Below are positions 25,507-33,727 of a DNA stretch of 64,000 nucleotides, piece by piece. The notes under the pieces were generated by a model. The model saw nothing but the letters and a program-made list of their open reading frames with translations. It did no database searches and was not told where the DNA came from. How positions within the stretch are numbered: position 1 is the first letter of the stretch; every line of letters begins with the position of its first letter. Source of the stretch: Chryseobacterium scophthalmum (GTDB taxonomy: Bacteria > Bacteroidota > Bacteroidia > Flavobacteriales > Weeksellaceae); assembly GCF_900143185.1 (NCBI RefSeq), contig NZ_FSRQ01000001.1, positions 558,001 to 622,000 of the forward strand. The letters are read 5' to 3'. A program made the translations under genes and the position numbers.

Positions 25507-25540
25507 AAAAAGTGCTGAAAAATTTTTCAGCACTTTTTTT
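25507..25540 (+). terminator. Bidirectional terminator
   Basis: AAAAAGTGCTGAAAA pairs with TTTTCAGCACTTTTT with T-runs on both sides. It serves the exported protein gene and the convergent nucleoside phosphorylase gene. Confidence 0.92.
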
Positions 25541-25541
25541 A

Positions 25542-26396
25542 TTATTTAATGATTCTATCGAGAACCCATTCTATCAAATTCTTTTCAGAAGCATGATGAT
25601 CAGATGAAAACTCACCACGTCTTCTGTTGGCAATCACATTATTTACGGTAATCGCTTTGTGGCCCAACAATTTTGAAAAAGCATAAATTGCAGATGTTTC
25701 CATTTCAAAATTGGTAATTCCTAAGTCATTTAAAGTTTCAAGAAACTTGTCATCCAAAGCTTTTAAACGAAGCTGTCTTCCTTGTGGAGCATAAAACCCT
25801 GGGAAAGTAGCTGTATTTCCGTGGTATTTGGCATCTTTATACAATTCGCCCAATTCTTCAGACCATTCAGAGAAATAAAGCATTGGCTTAATTTTTTCGT
25901 ATGGGAATTTTTCAAAGAAATTTTTTGAAAACTCATTTTCAAACTGGTAATCCTGATAAAAATGCATCAAACCGTCAAGTCCAACCACGTTTTGAGTAAC
26001 CAGCATGTTGTCAACCTGCACATCAGGATTTACACTTCCGCAAGTTCCCATTCTGAATAGTTCTAATGATTGGTGTTCAGATTTAAATTCTTTTTCCTTT
26101 AAATCGATGTTCACCAAAGCATCAAGCTCATTCATTACGATATCGATATTTTCGGTACCGATTCCGGTTGACATTACAGAAATTCTTTCACCACGCAAAG
26201 TTCCTGTGTGGGTATAGAATTCTCTTTTATTTTTTTTGATTTCTACCTTATCAAAGTATTTTGAAACTTTTGGAACTCTGTCCGGATCGCCTACCAAAAT
26301 TATTTTGTTGGCAATATCTTCCGGCAAAAGGTTAAGGTGATATACACTTCCGTCTTCGTTCAGAACCAATTCTGAAGCTGCAAGTTTATTTAGCAT
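25542..26396 (-). CDS. Nucleoside phosphorylase (uridine phosphorylase-like)
   Basis: 284 residues of the NP-I phosphorylase fold. Phosphate-binding loops are seen in ILVGDPDRVPKV (about residue 33) and STGIGTENIDIVMNELDAL (about 76-94). The ribose/base site is in FRMGTCGSVNPDVQVDNMLV and the catalytic FEMETSAIYAFSKLLGHKAITVNNVIANR has the Glu-Met-Glu that holds ribose. It cleaves a nucleoside with phosphate to base plus ribose-1-phosphate, in nucleoside salvage. Uridine is the likeliest substrate but is not certain. It is monocistronic. Confidence 0.9.
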   Translation of the reverse strand: MLNKLAASELVLNEDGSVYHLNLLPEDIANKIILVGDPDRVPKVSKYFDKVEIKKNKREFYTHTGTLRGERISVMSTGIGTENIDIVMNELDALVNIDLKEKEFKSEHQSLELFRMGTCGSVNPDVQVDNMLVTQNVVGLDGLMHFYQDYQFENEFSKNFFEKFPYEKIKPMLYFSEWSEELGELYKDAKYHGNTATFPGFYAPQGRQLRLKALDDKFLETLNDLGITNFEMETSAIYAFSKLLGHKAITVNNVIANRRRGEFSSDHHASEKNLIEWVLDRIIK

Positions 26397-26702
26397 AATT
26401 ATTTTATTAAAAAAGGGAGGTGAAGATAAGAATTTTGTTTTAAAAAAAGCAGATCAGTCAAAAGATAATCTTTATTTAATTTAAGATTAAAGTTCCGGTA
26501 ATATTGAAATCTTAGATTTGTGTTTTAATAATTACACTTTCTCTTTTGCTGTCGTCATGTTCTTTGTCGATGGCAATTTTTTTTATTTATACATTATTAA
26601 AAATAATTTCCTGAAAATATTTATGCCTGCTTTTCAGTTTTAAAACTTGAATTCATACTGTAAACTATCACCTATCAACTGCAACCTAAAACCTAATTTA
26701 AT
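26397..26702. other. Non-coding gap, 306 bases
   Basis: AT-rich DNA between the SUI1-like gene and the phosphorylase start. I see no open frame, strong hairpin or consensus promoter. The stretch at about 26664-26700 (ACTATCACCTATCAACTG..AACCTAAAACCTAA) resembles the low-complexity CTATCAACT-type text seen in other gaps such as 42006-42119. Confidence 0.5.
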
Positions 26703-27026
26703 CTATCCACCGACTCTTTTAGTTTTATAACCCATATCTTTTAGAATAGCCATAATTTTATCACGGTTATCTCCCTGAATAATAATTGTTCCGTCTTTTT
26801 CAGAACCACCGATTCCCAAAGTGGTTTTTATTTTTTTTGAAATCTTTTTCAAATCGTCTTCACTGCCTTCCCAACCTTCTACAATGGTTACAGGTTTTCC
26901 GTTTCTACCTTTCTTTTCAAATTTACAAACCAGAGGTTCTTTCTGCTTAAATTCTTCTTCGGGCATTTGAAAATCCTGCTCTTCATGTTCAGGAAAAAGG
27001 TTTTTTAGTTGGTCTCTTAAATCCAT
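26703..27026 (-). CDS. SUI1/eIF1-like translation initiation factor (YciH type)
   Basis: 107 residues. The C-terminal 70 form the SUI1 fold: KGRNGKPVTIVEGWEGSEDDLKKISKKIKTTLGIGGSEKDGTIIIQGDNRDKIMAILKDMGYKTKRVGG, matching the eIF1 pattern of G-K-x-V-T-x-I/V..G. The first 35 residues are acidic and probably disordered. In E. coli the homologue YciH affects start-codon fidelity under stress; that role is only inferred here. It has its own -7-like box TAATTTTG (27031-27038), which would give a very short leader. Confidence 0.92.
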   Translation of the reverse strand: MDLRDQLKNLFPEHEEQDFQMPEEEFKQKEPLVCKFEKKGRNGKPVTIVEGWEGSEDDLKKISKKIKTTLGIGGSEKDGTIIIQGDNRDKIMAILKDMGYKTKRVGG

Positions 27027-27131
27027 AAAACAAAATTAAAAATAATATTTATAATTCGGGATAATTTAATTTCAATCATAAATATCATTTAAAAAAAACT
27101 GATTTTCTCTAATCTATTATAAATGAAAATT

Positions 27132-27262
27132 CTTAGAATTCTTCGCTGAGTAGAACTCCTTTGCGAACTTAAAAACAATTAGTTGTTAAAAAAAATCTTA
27201 GCGACCTTTGCGTTAAAATTAAGTATTATAATAAATAACAAATAATCAATAAGAATTCTAAG
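27132..27262. repeat. Intergenic element with 12-base terminal inverted repeats
   Basis: CTTAGAATTCTT (27132-27143) and AAGAATTCTAAG (27251-27262) are exact inverted copies that bound about 107 bases containing TTGCGAACTTAAA and CTTAGCGACCTTTGCG, a dispersed flavobacterial intergenic motif. It fills most of the gap before gpmI. Confidence 0.6.
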
Positions 27263-27347
27263 TTAGATTCACTATTTGTAATAGTTTTCTTTAAACTTTT
27301 AAGCAAAATTTAAACCTTGAAAATTCTTCAATTCACTTTAAAATCAA

Positions 27348-27355
27348 TAAATTTG
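27348..27355 (+). promoter_or_regulatory. -7 promoter box of gpmI
   Basis: TAAATTTG matches TAnnTTTG. Transcription from here starts downstream of the in-frame ATG at 27357, which supports the start at 27378. Confidence 0.55.
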
Positions 27356-27377
27356 TTTGTTTAAAAATCAAATTAAA

Positions 27378-28919
27378 ATGTCTAAAAAAGCAATATTGGC
27401 AATACTTGACGGATGGGGTTTGGGAACAAATCCTGAAGTTTCTGCATTAGCTCAAGCAAATACACCATTCATAGATAGCTGTTATCAAAAATTTCCACAT
27501 ACAACTTTAGAAGCGAGCGGTTTGGCAGTTGGTCTTCCGGCCGGACAAATGGGGAATTCTGAAGTAGGACACATGAATTTGGGAGCTGGTAGAGTAGTGT
27601 ACCAGAATTTGGTAAAACTAAATATGGCTGTCGAAAACGGAACTTTAGGACAGGAAAAAGTAATTCAGGAAGCTTTTGCTTATGCCAAAAGAGAAAATAA
27701 AAATGTACACTTTATCGGTTTGGTTTCCAACGGTGGAGTACATTCACATATTAATCATTTAAAAGGACTTTTGTCTGCGGCAAAAGATTTTGGTTTAAAT
27801 GAAAATGTTTATATTCATGCTTTTACAGACGGTAGAGATTGTGATCCGCATTCAGGTTTAGGATTTATTGAAGAATTGCAGGAACATATGAGCCATACAA
27901 CCGGAAAAGTAGCTTCTGTTATCGGAAGATATTACGCAATGGATCGTGACAGAAGATGGGAACGTGTAAAATTAGCTTACGACGCAATGGTTGAAGGAGT
28001 TGGTTTGCAGACAACCAATGCACTTGCAGCAATCAAAGCATCTTATGACGAAAATGTTACCGATGAATTTATAAAGCCAATTATTTTGGTGAAAGAAACT
28101 CAGATTGGAAACGTTGTTCCTGTAGGAAAAATTGTTGATAATGACGTAGTGATTTGCTTTAATTTCCGTACAGACAGAGGTCGTGAGATTACGGAAGTTC
28201 TTTGTCAGCACGATATGCCTGAATATTTCATGCGAAAGCTGAATCTTCATTATGTTACGTTAACCAATTACGATAAAACCTATCAAAACGTAAACGTAGT
28301 TTTTGACGAAGAAGTTTTAAAAGATACAATGGGTGAAGTTTTAGAAAGAAACGGAAAAACCCAGATCAGAATTGCTGAAACTGAAAAATATCCTCACGTT
28401 ACGTTTTTCTTTTCAGGAGGTCGTGAAGAAGAATTTCATGGTGAAAAAAGATTGCTTTGTCCAAGCCCGAAAGATGTTCCAACTTACGATTTAAAGCCTG
28501 AAATGTCAGCTTATGATATCACTAATGCAATTTTACCTGAATTGGAAAATGAAACTGCTGATTTTGTATGTTTAAACTTTGCAAACACCGATATGGTAGG
28601 TCACACCGGAGTTTTTGAAGCAGCAGTAAAAGCAGCCGAAACGGTAGATAAATGCATCGAAAAAGTAGCAACAATGGCTTACGAACATGGTTATGCAGTT
28701 TTTATTTTGGCAGATCATGGTAACTCTGATGTTATGATTAATTCAGATGGTTCTCCAAACACGCAGCATTCAACCAATTTGGTTCCTCTAATTGTAATGG
28801 ATAAAGATAAAAACTGGGAATTGAAACCAGGAAAATTGGGAGATATGGCACCAACAATTTTATCGGTAATGGGTGTAGAAATTCCTGCAATTATGACAGG
28901 AGATATTTTAGTGAGCTAA
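27378..28919 (+). CDS. gpmI: 2,3-bisphosphoglycerate-independent phosphoglycerate mutase
   Basis: 513 residues from MSKKAILAILDGWG. The first metal-binding Asp is in ILDGWG and the phosphorylated Ser is in QMGNSEVGHMNLGAGR near residue 60. FTDGRDCDPHSG, GRYYAMDRDRRWERV, NFRTDRGREITE and the C-terminal metal sites NTDMVGHTG and ADHGNSD are all present, so it is complete. It interconverts 3- and 2-phosphoglycerate in glycolysis and needs Mn2+ but no bisphosphoglycerate. An ATG seven codons upstream is in frame, but it sits next to the -7 box and is rejected. Confidence 0.96.
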   Translation: MSKKAILAILDGWGLGTNPEVSALAQANTPFIDSCYQKFPHTTLEASGLAVGLPAGQMGNSEVGHMNLGAGRVVYQNLVKLNMAVENGTLGQEKVIQEAFAYAKRENKNVHFIGLVSNGGVHSHINHLKGLLSAAKDFGLNENVYIHAFTDGRDCDPHSGLGFIEELQEHMSHTTGKVASVIGRYYAMDRDRRWERVKLAYDAMVEGVGLQTTNALAAIKASYDENVTDEFIKPIILVKETQIGNVVPVGKIVDNDVVICFNFRTDRGREITEVLCQHDMPEYFMRKLNLHYVTLTNYDKTYQNVNVVFDEEVLKDTMGEVLERNGKTQIRIAETEKYPHVTFFFSGGREEEFHGEKRLLCPSPKDVPTYDLKPEMSAYDITNAILPELENETADFVCLNFANTDMVGHTGVFEAAVKAAETVDKCIEKVATMAYEHGYAVFILADHGNSDVMINSDGSPNTQHSTNLVPLIVMDKDKNWELKPGKLGDMAPTILSVMGVEIPAIMTGDILVS

Positions 28920-28937
28920 AAGTGAAATAATATTATC

Positions 28938-28977
28938 AAAAAAATACCGTTATCATAGTGATAGCGGTATTTTTTTT
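28938..28977 (+). terminator. Terminator after gpmI
   Basis: AAAAATACCGTTATCA pairs with TGATAGCGGTATTTTT (one G-U pair) around a short loop, with a T-run. Confidence 0.9.
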
Positions 28978-29041
28978 ATGATTTATGTCAGAAATAGTAT
29001 GACTTACATATTATATTATGTCACAAATAACAAATAAACCT

Positions 29042-29049
29042 TATCTTTG
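29042..29049 (+). promoter_or_regulatory. -7 promoter box of the acyl-ACP desaturase gene
   Basis: TATCTTTG matches TAnnTTTG, 22 bases before the ATG at 29072. Confidence 0.55.
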
Positions 29050-29071
29050 TAAATTATAAATATATTATTTG

Positions 29072-30052
29072 ATGTATAATGCTCTCGTAAGAAAAGAAGT
29101 AATGGGTATTTTGGAAAAGGAAGTTGGTTCTTTTCTCGATAAGTTTTTGACTCCAATTGAGAAAATTTGGCAGCCTTCAGATTATTTACCAGATCCTTCT
29201 AGTTCTGATTTTAAACATGACTTAGAAGAAATTCAAACTTTCGCTCAAGAAATGCCTTATGATCTTTTTGTAACATTGATTGGGGATTGTATTACTGAAG
29301 AAGCATTACCTTCTTACGAATCTTGGCTAATGAGCGTTGACGGAATTGATCAGGAAAAAAGCGGACCAACTTGGGCAAGCTGGATTAGATCTTGGACTGC
29401 CGAAGAAAACAGACACGGTGATTTACTTGGAAAATATCTGTATTTATGTGGCAGAGTAAACATGAGACAGATGGAAATTACTACCCAATATCTGATTAGT
29501 GATGGTTTTGACATCGGAACAAGTATGGATCCTTACAGAAACTTTATCTACACAAGTTTTCAGGAAACAGCAACCAACGTTTCGCATAGAAGAGTAGGTA
29601 CTTTGGCAAAACAAACAGGTAACGGAAAATTAGCAAAAATGTGTGGTGTAATTGCAGCAGACGAAGCAAGACACGCAAAAGCTTACAAGCATTTCGTAGC
29701 AAAAATTTTAGAATTAGATCCTTCGGAAATGATTTTAGCATTTGAGGACATGATGCGTAAAAAAATCGTTATGCCGGCTCACATGATGAGACAGTCTGGT
29801 CAGAAAGCGGGTGAACTTTGGGGGCATTTCTCAGATGCAGCACAAAGATGCATGGTTTACACAGGTCAGGATTATATCAATATCATGAAAGATCTTCTTG
29901 ATGAGTGGAAAATTGAGCATATTACAGGTCTTACAGAAAAGGCAGAAAAAGCTCAGGAATATTTGATGAAGCTTCCATCAAGATTACAGAAAATTACAGA
30001 TAGAATTTCTACTCCAGATTTGCAGTTTGAATTCAACTGGGTTAAAAAATAA
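29072..30052 (+). CDS. Acyl-ACP desaturase (soluble diiron type)
   Basis: 326 residues with the ferritin-like four-helix di-iron site of the plant-type stearoyl-ACP desaturases. The two E-x-x-H motifs are in WTAEENRHGDLLGKYLYL (about residue 107-124) and AADEARHAKAYKHFV (about 193-207). GDCITEEALPSYESWL supplies another Glu. The enzyme inserts a cis double bond into acyl-ACP with O2 and ferredoxin. A TTG codon directly before the ATG would add one residue and is not needed. The gene is monocistronic. Confidence 0.93.
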   Translation: MYNALVRKEVMGILEKEVGSFLDKFLTPIEKIWQPSDYLPDPSSSDFKHDLEEIQTFAQEMPYDLFVTLIGDCITEEALPSYESWLMSVDGIDQEKSGPTWASWIRSWTAEENRHGDLLGKYLYLCGRVNMRQMEITTQYLISDGFDIGTSMDPYRNFIYTSFQETATNVSHRRVGTLAKQTGNGKLAKMCGVIAADEARHAKAYKHFVAKILELDPSEMILAFEDMMRKKIVMPAHMMRQSGQKAGELWGHFSDAAQRCMVYTGQDYINIMKDLLDEWKIEHITGLTEKAEKAQEYLMKLPSRLQKITDRISTPDLQFEFNWVKK

Positions 30053-30078
30053 TTAGATTTTAACAATAAATTATAAAT

Positions 30079-30108
30079 TGAAGTGTCGGAGTTTTTCGGC
30101 ACTTTTTA
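30079..30108 (+). terminator. Terminator after the desaturase gene
   Basis: AAGTGTCGG pairs with TCGGCACTT (G-U pairs allowed) around a T-rich loop, with a T-run. Confidence 0.75.
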
Positions 30109-30117
30109 TTTATTTAG

Positions 30118-30125
30118 TATCTTTG
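30118..30125 (+). promoter_or_regulatory. -7 promoter box of the HAD gene
   Basis: TATCTTTG matches TAnnTTTG, 21 bases before the start, immediately after the desaturase terminator. Confidence 0.55.
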
Positions 30126-30146
30126 CCCAGCTAAAAACGCAACAAA

Positions 30147-30578
30147 ATGTTAAATAATAAAAAAATTGCTGTTGATTTTGACGGAACTATCGTAGATGAC
30201 GCATATCCTGCAATTGGAAAAACTAAGATTTTCGCTTTCGAAACACTTAAAAAACTTCAGGCTCAAGGTTTTAGACTGATACTTTGGACGTACCGACATG
30301 GTAAGACTTTGGATGAAGCTGTAGAGTTTTGCAGACAGAACGGTATTGAGTTTTATGCAGTTAACTCAAGTTTTGAAGGAGAAGTTTTTGATGCTGAAAC
30401 TCAGTCTAGAAAATTGGATGCAGATTGGTTTATCGATGACAGAAACTTAGGTGGTTTTCCGGGTTGGGGCGAAATTTACAATATCATCAACGAAAGAATT
30501 GAGTTCCGTGTAGAAGGGAAAGAGGTTTTAGCTTATTCAAAACTAAAAAAAGAAAAGAAAAAAGGATTATTCTGGTAA
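30147..30578 (+). CDS. HAD-like phosphatase (BT0820 type)
   Basis: 143 residues with a minimal HAD core. The nucleophile motif is IAVDFDGTIVDD (Asp10, Asp12), motif II is LILWTYRHGKT (Thr), a Lys follows in LDADW, and motif IV is WFIDDRNLGGFPGW (paired Asp). There is no cap insertion, so it probably acts on large or polymer-bound phosphates or accepts broad substrates. It is similar in size and motif to the small Bacteroidota HAD phosphatase of structure BT0820. The C-terminus is Lys-rich. A repeat-filled gap separates it from map. Confidence 0.87.
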   Translation: MLNNKKIAVDFDGTIVDDAYPAIGKTKIFAFETLKKLQAQGFRLILWTYRHGKTLDEAVEFCRQNGIEFYAVNSSFEGEVFDAETQSRKLDADWFIDDRNLGGFPGWGEIYNIINERIEFRVEGKEVLAYSKLKKEKKKGLFW

Positions 30579-30600
30579 GATTTGAGAAATTAGAAGTTAG

Positions 30601-30721
30601 ATGTTAGAAATTAGTTTTAATATCACTTTTAATAATTTTATCAAGAAAGTAAAGATGTTTAGTATTAAAAGATCTATTCATGAAGTTGAAAATCTAATAT
30701 CTAACATCTAATATCTAACAT
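30601..30721. repeat. Tandem 14-base repeat with an inverted copy
   Basis: CTAATATCTAACAT occurs twice in direct tandem (30694-30721). An inverted copy, ATGTTAGAAATTAG (30601-30614), matches in 13 of 14 positions about 80 bases upstream. It occupies the map upstream gap. Confidence 0.65.
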
Positions 30722-30733
30722 CTATATTAAAAA

Positions 30734-31543
30734 ATGATTCAATTAAAAACAATAGACGAGCTTCGTCTTATGAAAGAAAGTGCCCAATTGGTTTCCAGAA
30801 CATTAGGAATGTTGGCAAAAGAAATCAAACCAGGAATTACTACTTTATATTTAGATAAATTAGCACACGATTTTATTAAAGATCACGGTGCTGAACCTGC
30901 ATTTTTAGGATACGGAGGTTTTCCGAATTCTTTGTGTATTTCACCAAACGAACAAGTAGTTCACGGTTTTCCAAATAAAGAAGAGATAAAAGAAGGCGAT
31001 GTACTTTCTGTAGATTGCGGTGCGATTCTTAACGGTTATGTTGGAGATCACGCCTATACTTTTGAAATTGGTGAAGTAAAACCTGAAACCAAAAAATTAC
31101 TGAAAGTTGCTAAAGAATCTCTTTACAAAGGAATTGAGCAATGCATCAGAGGAAAAAGAATCGGTGATATTTCTCACGCAATCCAGAAACACTGCGAAAA
31201 TGAAGGATATGGAGTTGTGAAAGAGCTTGTTGGTCACGGTTTAGGAAAGAAAATGCATGAAGACCCTCAAGTTCCGAATTACGGAAAACAGGGAAGCGGA
31301 AAAGTAATTAAAGACGGTTTGGCAATTGCTATCGAGCCTATGATTAATTTAGGTACTGAAAAAGTGAAATTCCATAATGATGGATGGACGGTTACAACAC
31401 TAGATAATCAACCTTCCGCACACTTCGAGCATGATGTTTGTGTGATCAACGGTAAACCTGTTTTATTATCAACTTTCAAATATATTTATGATGCTTTGGG
31501 TATTGTAAGTGATGAAGAAAAGCCATTTCAATTGGATTTTTAA
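30734..31543 (+). CDS. map: Type I methionine aminopeptidase
   Basis: 269 residues with the pita-bread fold. Metal ligands are visible: DCGAILNGYVGDHAYTF (two Asp), LVGHGLGKKMHEDP (His), AIEPM (Glu) and HFEHDVCV (Glu). The N-terminal MIQLKTIDELRLMKESAQLVSRTL and FPNSLCISPNEQVVHGFP are typical. It removes N-terminal Met from nascent proteins. The stop and the next start share one base (TAATG at 31541), so the methyltransferase gene is translationally coupled. Confidence 0.95.
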   Translation: MIQLKTIDELRLMKESAQLVSRTLGMLAKEIKPGITTLYLDKLAHDFIKDHGAEPAFLGYGGFPNSLCISPNEQVVHGFPNKEEIKEGDVLSVDCGAILNGYVGDHAYTFEIGEVKPETKKLLKVAKESLYKGIEQCIRGKRIGDISHAIQKHCENEGYGVVKELVGHGLGKKMHEDPQVPNYGKQGSGKVIKDGLAIAIEPMINLGTEKVKFHNDGWTVTTLDNQPSAHFEHDVCVINGKPVLLSTFKYIYDALGIVSDEEKPFQLDF

Positions 31544-32310
31544 TGAAAAAGCTGACTAAGTTTTTATTAAATAAAATCCCTCGTCCGATGCTTATCAAGA
31601 TGAGTATTTGGGCGCGTCCGTTGATCTATCAGTTTTTTAAAGGGGATAAATTTTACGATCCTATCGATGGAAGATCTTACCGAAAGTTTTTACCTTACGG
31701 ATACGGAAAACAAAGAGAAAATGCGTTGTCTCCGGGAACTTTAAGTCTCGAAAGGCATCGTCAAATGTATCTGTATCTTCAGAATGAAACTGATTTTTTC
31801 ATTAAAAATTATAAAGTTCTGCATATTGCTCCCGAACAGGAATTTTTGAGGAAATTTAAAAGAATGAGTAATCTCAACTATATTTCAGCCGATTTATATT
31901 CGCCGATTGTAGATGTGAAAGCTGATATTTTAGATTTACCTTTTGAAAATGAAAGTTTTGATATTATCTTTTGTAATCATGTTTTAGAACATATTCAGGA
32001 TGATGCAAAAGCAATGAGCGAATTGTATCGAGTAATGAAACCCGGAGGTTGGGGAATTCTTCAGGTTCCGATGAAAAATTCTTTGGAAAAAACCTATGAA
32101 GATTTCACTATAACAGATCCAAAAGAAAGACAAAAACATTTCGGACAGTACGATCATGTTCGTTGGTACGGAATGGATTATTTTGACCGACTTAAAGATG
32201 CCGGTTTTGAAGTGGAAGCTAATTTTTATTCACAACAATTTTCTGATGCAGAAATAAAAAAATATGGTTTAAGACTCAACGAAATTTTACCAATCGTTTT
32301 AAAGAAATAA
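31543..32310 (+). CDS. Class I SAM-dependent methyltransferase
   Basis: 255 residues. An N-terminal basic and aromatic region (residues 1-75) precedes a Rossmann methyltransferase core: VLHIAPEQEFLRKFKRM is a variant SAM loop, then YISADLYSPIVDVKADILDLPFENESFDIIFCNHVLEHIQDDAKAMSELYRVMKPGGWGILQVPM. The acidic residue after strand 2 and the LEH motif are conserved. The substrate is not evident. Its start overlaps the map stop by one base and a strong terminator follows, so map and this gene form one transcript. Confidence 0.9.
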   Translation: MKKLTKFLLNKIPRPMLIKMSIWARPLIYQFFKGDKFYDPIDGRSYRKFLPYGYGKQRENALSPGTLSLERHRQMYLYLQNETDFFIKNYKVLHIAPEQEFLRKFKRMSNLNYISADLYSPIVDVKADILDLPFENESFDIIFCNHVLEHIQDDAKAMSELYRVMKPGGWGILQVPMKNSLEKTYEDFTITDPKERQKHFGQYDHVRWYGMDYFDRLKDAGFEVEANFYSQQFSDAEIKKYGLRLNEILPIVLKK

Positions 32311-32343
32311 AAAAACGGCTTCAGATTCTGAAGCCGTTTTTTT
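32311..32343 (+). terminator. Terminator after the map operon
   Basis: AAAACGGCTTCAGA pairs exactly with TCTGAAGCCGTTTT and a T-run follows directly after the stop codon. Confidence 0.95.
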
Positions 32344-32372
32344 ATGTAATTAACTATAACTATGTTTAAATC

Positions 32373-32699
32373 TTAATGAGAAACAGCTTTCAATCCAATT
32401 ACAGAACCAATTAATGTTGAAATGAAAAATATTCTCCAGAAACTTGCAGGGTCTTTAAACACTAAAATTCCTACCAAAGCCGTTCCCACCGCACCAATTC
32501 CGGTCCAGACTGCATAAGCAGTTCCGATAGGTAAAGTTTCTGTGGCTTTGATGAGCAAAAGCATACTGATGGTGAGACAAACCAAAAATCCTCCAAACCA
32601 CCAATACATCTCGTTTCCGGTGGTTTCTTTTACTTTTCCGAGGCATGATGCAAAAGCAACCTCAAAAATTCCTGCGATAATTAAAATAATCCAGTTCAT
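32373..32699 (-). CDS. SMR-family exporter (SugE/Gdx-like)
   Basis: 108 residues with four membrane helices. The essential Glu is in IAGIFEVAFASCLGKV (helix 1). The second half has GTAYAVWTGIGAVGTALVGILVFKDPASFWRI, which is closer to SugE/Gdx guanidinium exporters (helix 3 WTGIGAVGT) than to EmrE. These work as antiparallel dimers exchanging protons for guanidinium or quaternary ammonium ions. It is monocistronic. A small repeat element, not a riboswitch as far as I can see, lies about 120 bases upstream. Confidence 0.93.
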   Translation of the reverse strand: MNWIILIIAGIFEVAFASCLGKVKETTGNEMYWWFGGFLVCLTISMLLLIKATETLPIGTAYAVWTGIGAVGTALVGILVFKDPASFWRIFFISTLIGSVIGLKAVSH

Positions 32700-32814
32700 T
32701 ACTATTTAATTTTATACCGCAAAATTGAGGCTTTAAAGTGAAACAAAATTTTACAAATGTTAAAAAATGAAATTTATTTCTAATATTTATCTGAGGTGGG
32801 AATAAGGATGGTTT

Positions 32815-32874
32815 GCTCTGTAGGAGCAAAACCTTTGTAGAAAATTTACAAAAAAATATGAGCTCCGTAGGAGC
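32815..32874. repeat. Paired hairpin repeat element, GCTCCGTAGGAGC type
   Basis: Two short hairpins GCTC-TGTAG-GAGC (32815-32827) and GCTCC-GTA-GGAGC (32862-32874) flank a third small inverted repeat, TTTGTA..TACAAA. The motif GCTCCGTAGGAGC is a dispersed intergenic repeat I know from flavobacterial genomes. Confidence 0.65.
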
Positions 32875-32901
32875 GAAACAAAACTAGAAATTCAATTTTA
32901 A

Positions 32902-33465
32902 TCATTTAATTTCCGCACGAATTCTACTCAAACTAACCTGTGTAATTCCTAAATAAGAAGCAATATGACCCAACTGAACCCGCTGCAAGAGATAAGGCTT
33001 TTCTTTCAGCAAGTCTTTATACCTTTCCAGTGCCGTTTTATATTGCCGAGAAATAATCAGTTCTTCCGTTTTTACGAGTTCCCGTTCTGCAAACTTCCGT
33101 CCCCAATTTGCAATATGAATGTCTTCATGATAAAGATTTTTTAACTTTTCAGTTTCAAGTCTGTAAAATTCACAGTCTTCCAAAAGTTCTATATTTTCAT
33201 AGCCTGGTTTTTCATCCACATAACTTTTCATAGAAACTACAGGTTCGCCTTCTGTTCCAAACCAAAAAGTAATATCATTATTTTCTGTAGAAGCATAAGC
33301 GCGAACAATTCCTTTCTTTAAAAAATAAATATAAGGAATCACTTTATTGGCTTCCATCAGGCAAAGTCCTTTAGGATAATTAACTTCGGAAATATGTTGT
33401 ACCAAACTTTCTTTTGAAGTTTGAGGAAGTGAGTAAATAGTATCTATAATCTCTTTAATATTCAT
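32902..33465 (-). CDS. Crp/Fnr-family transcriptional regulator
   Basis: 187 residues. The cyclic-nucleotide-binding-like beta barrel covers about residues 20-120 (FLKKGIVRAYASTENNDITFWFGTEGEPVVSMKSYVDEKPGYENIELLEDCEFYRL). The C-terminal winged helix is short: LLKEKPYLLQRVQLGHIASYLGITQVSLSRIRAEIK, ending at the recognition helix, as is usual for this Bacteroidota subgroup. The Arg-Ser pair that binds cAMP phosphate is not evident, so the ligand is unknown. It is monocistronic. No clear promoter box is seen upstream. Confidence 0.9.
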   Translation of the reverse strand: MNIKEIIDTIYSLPQTSKESLVQHISEVNYPKGLCLMEANKVIPYIYFLKKGIVRAYASTENNDITFWFGTEGEPVVSMKSYVDEKPGYENIELLEDCEFYRLETEKLKNLYHEDIHIANWGRKFAERELVKTEELIISRQYKTALERYKDLLKEKPYLLQRVQLGHIASYLGITQVSLSRIRAEIK

Positions 33466-33686
33466 TAGAATAATTGTTTGGAATTAACAACGAAGGTTTC
33501 CAATTTTATAATCATTAAATAGTTGAATTAAAAATGAAAATATAACGAAGTCAAACGTCTTTACAGTCTTAAAAGTATTTAGTTTAACAAAAACTCTGCA
33601 GACTGCATTCATTAAATTTAGTTCAAAAATAATCTTTTTTAGGCATCTAATTTTCAATATTGGCCGAAAGACCAGTTTTGTTTTAC

Positions 33687-33694
33687 TAACTTTG
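33687..33694 (+). promoter_or_regulatory. -7 promoter box of era
   Basis: TAACTTTG matches TAnnTTTG, 33 bases before era. A TTG at 33660-33662 lies 24 bases upstream, slightly far. Confidence 0.5.
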
Positions 33695-33727
33695 CAAATC
33701 GTAACAAAACGAAATTAATACTTTTAT

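Noticed and set aside
29069..29071. TTG as the desaturase start
   Set aside because: An ATG follows directly and leaves the leader and protein essentially unchanged; TTG is not needed.
32815..32874. Guanidine-type (mini-ykkC) riboswitch before the SugE/Gdx-like exporter
   Set aside because: Two hairpins are present, but on the gene strand the loops are TAC triloops within GCTCC/GGAGC stems rather than ACGR tetraloops, and the motif is a known type of dispersed intergenic repeat.
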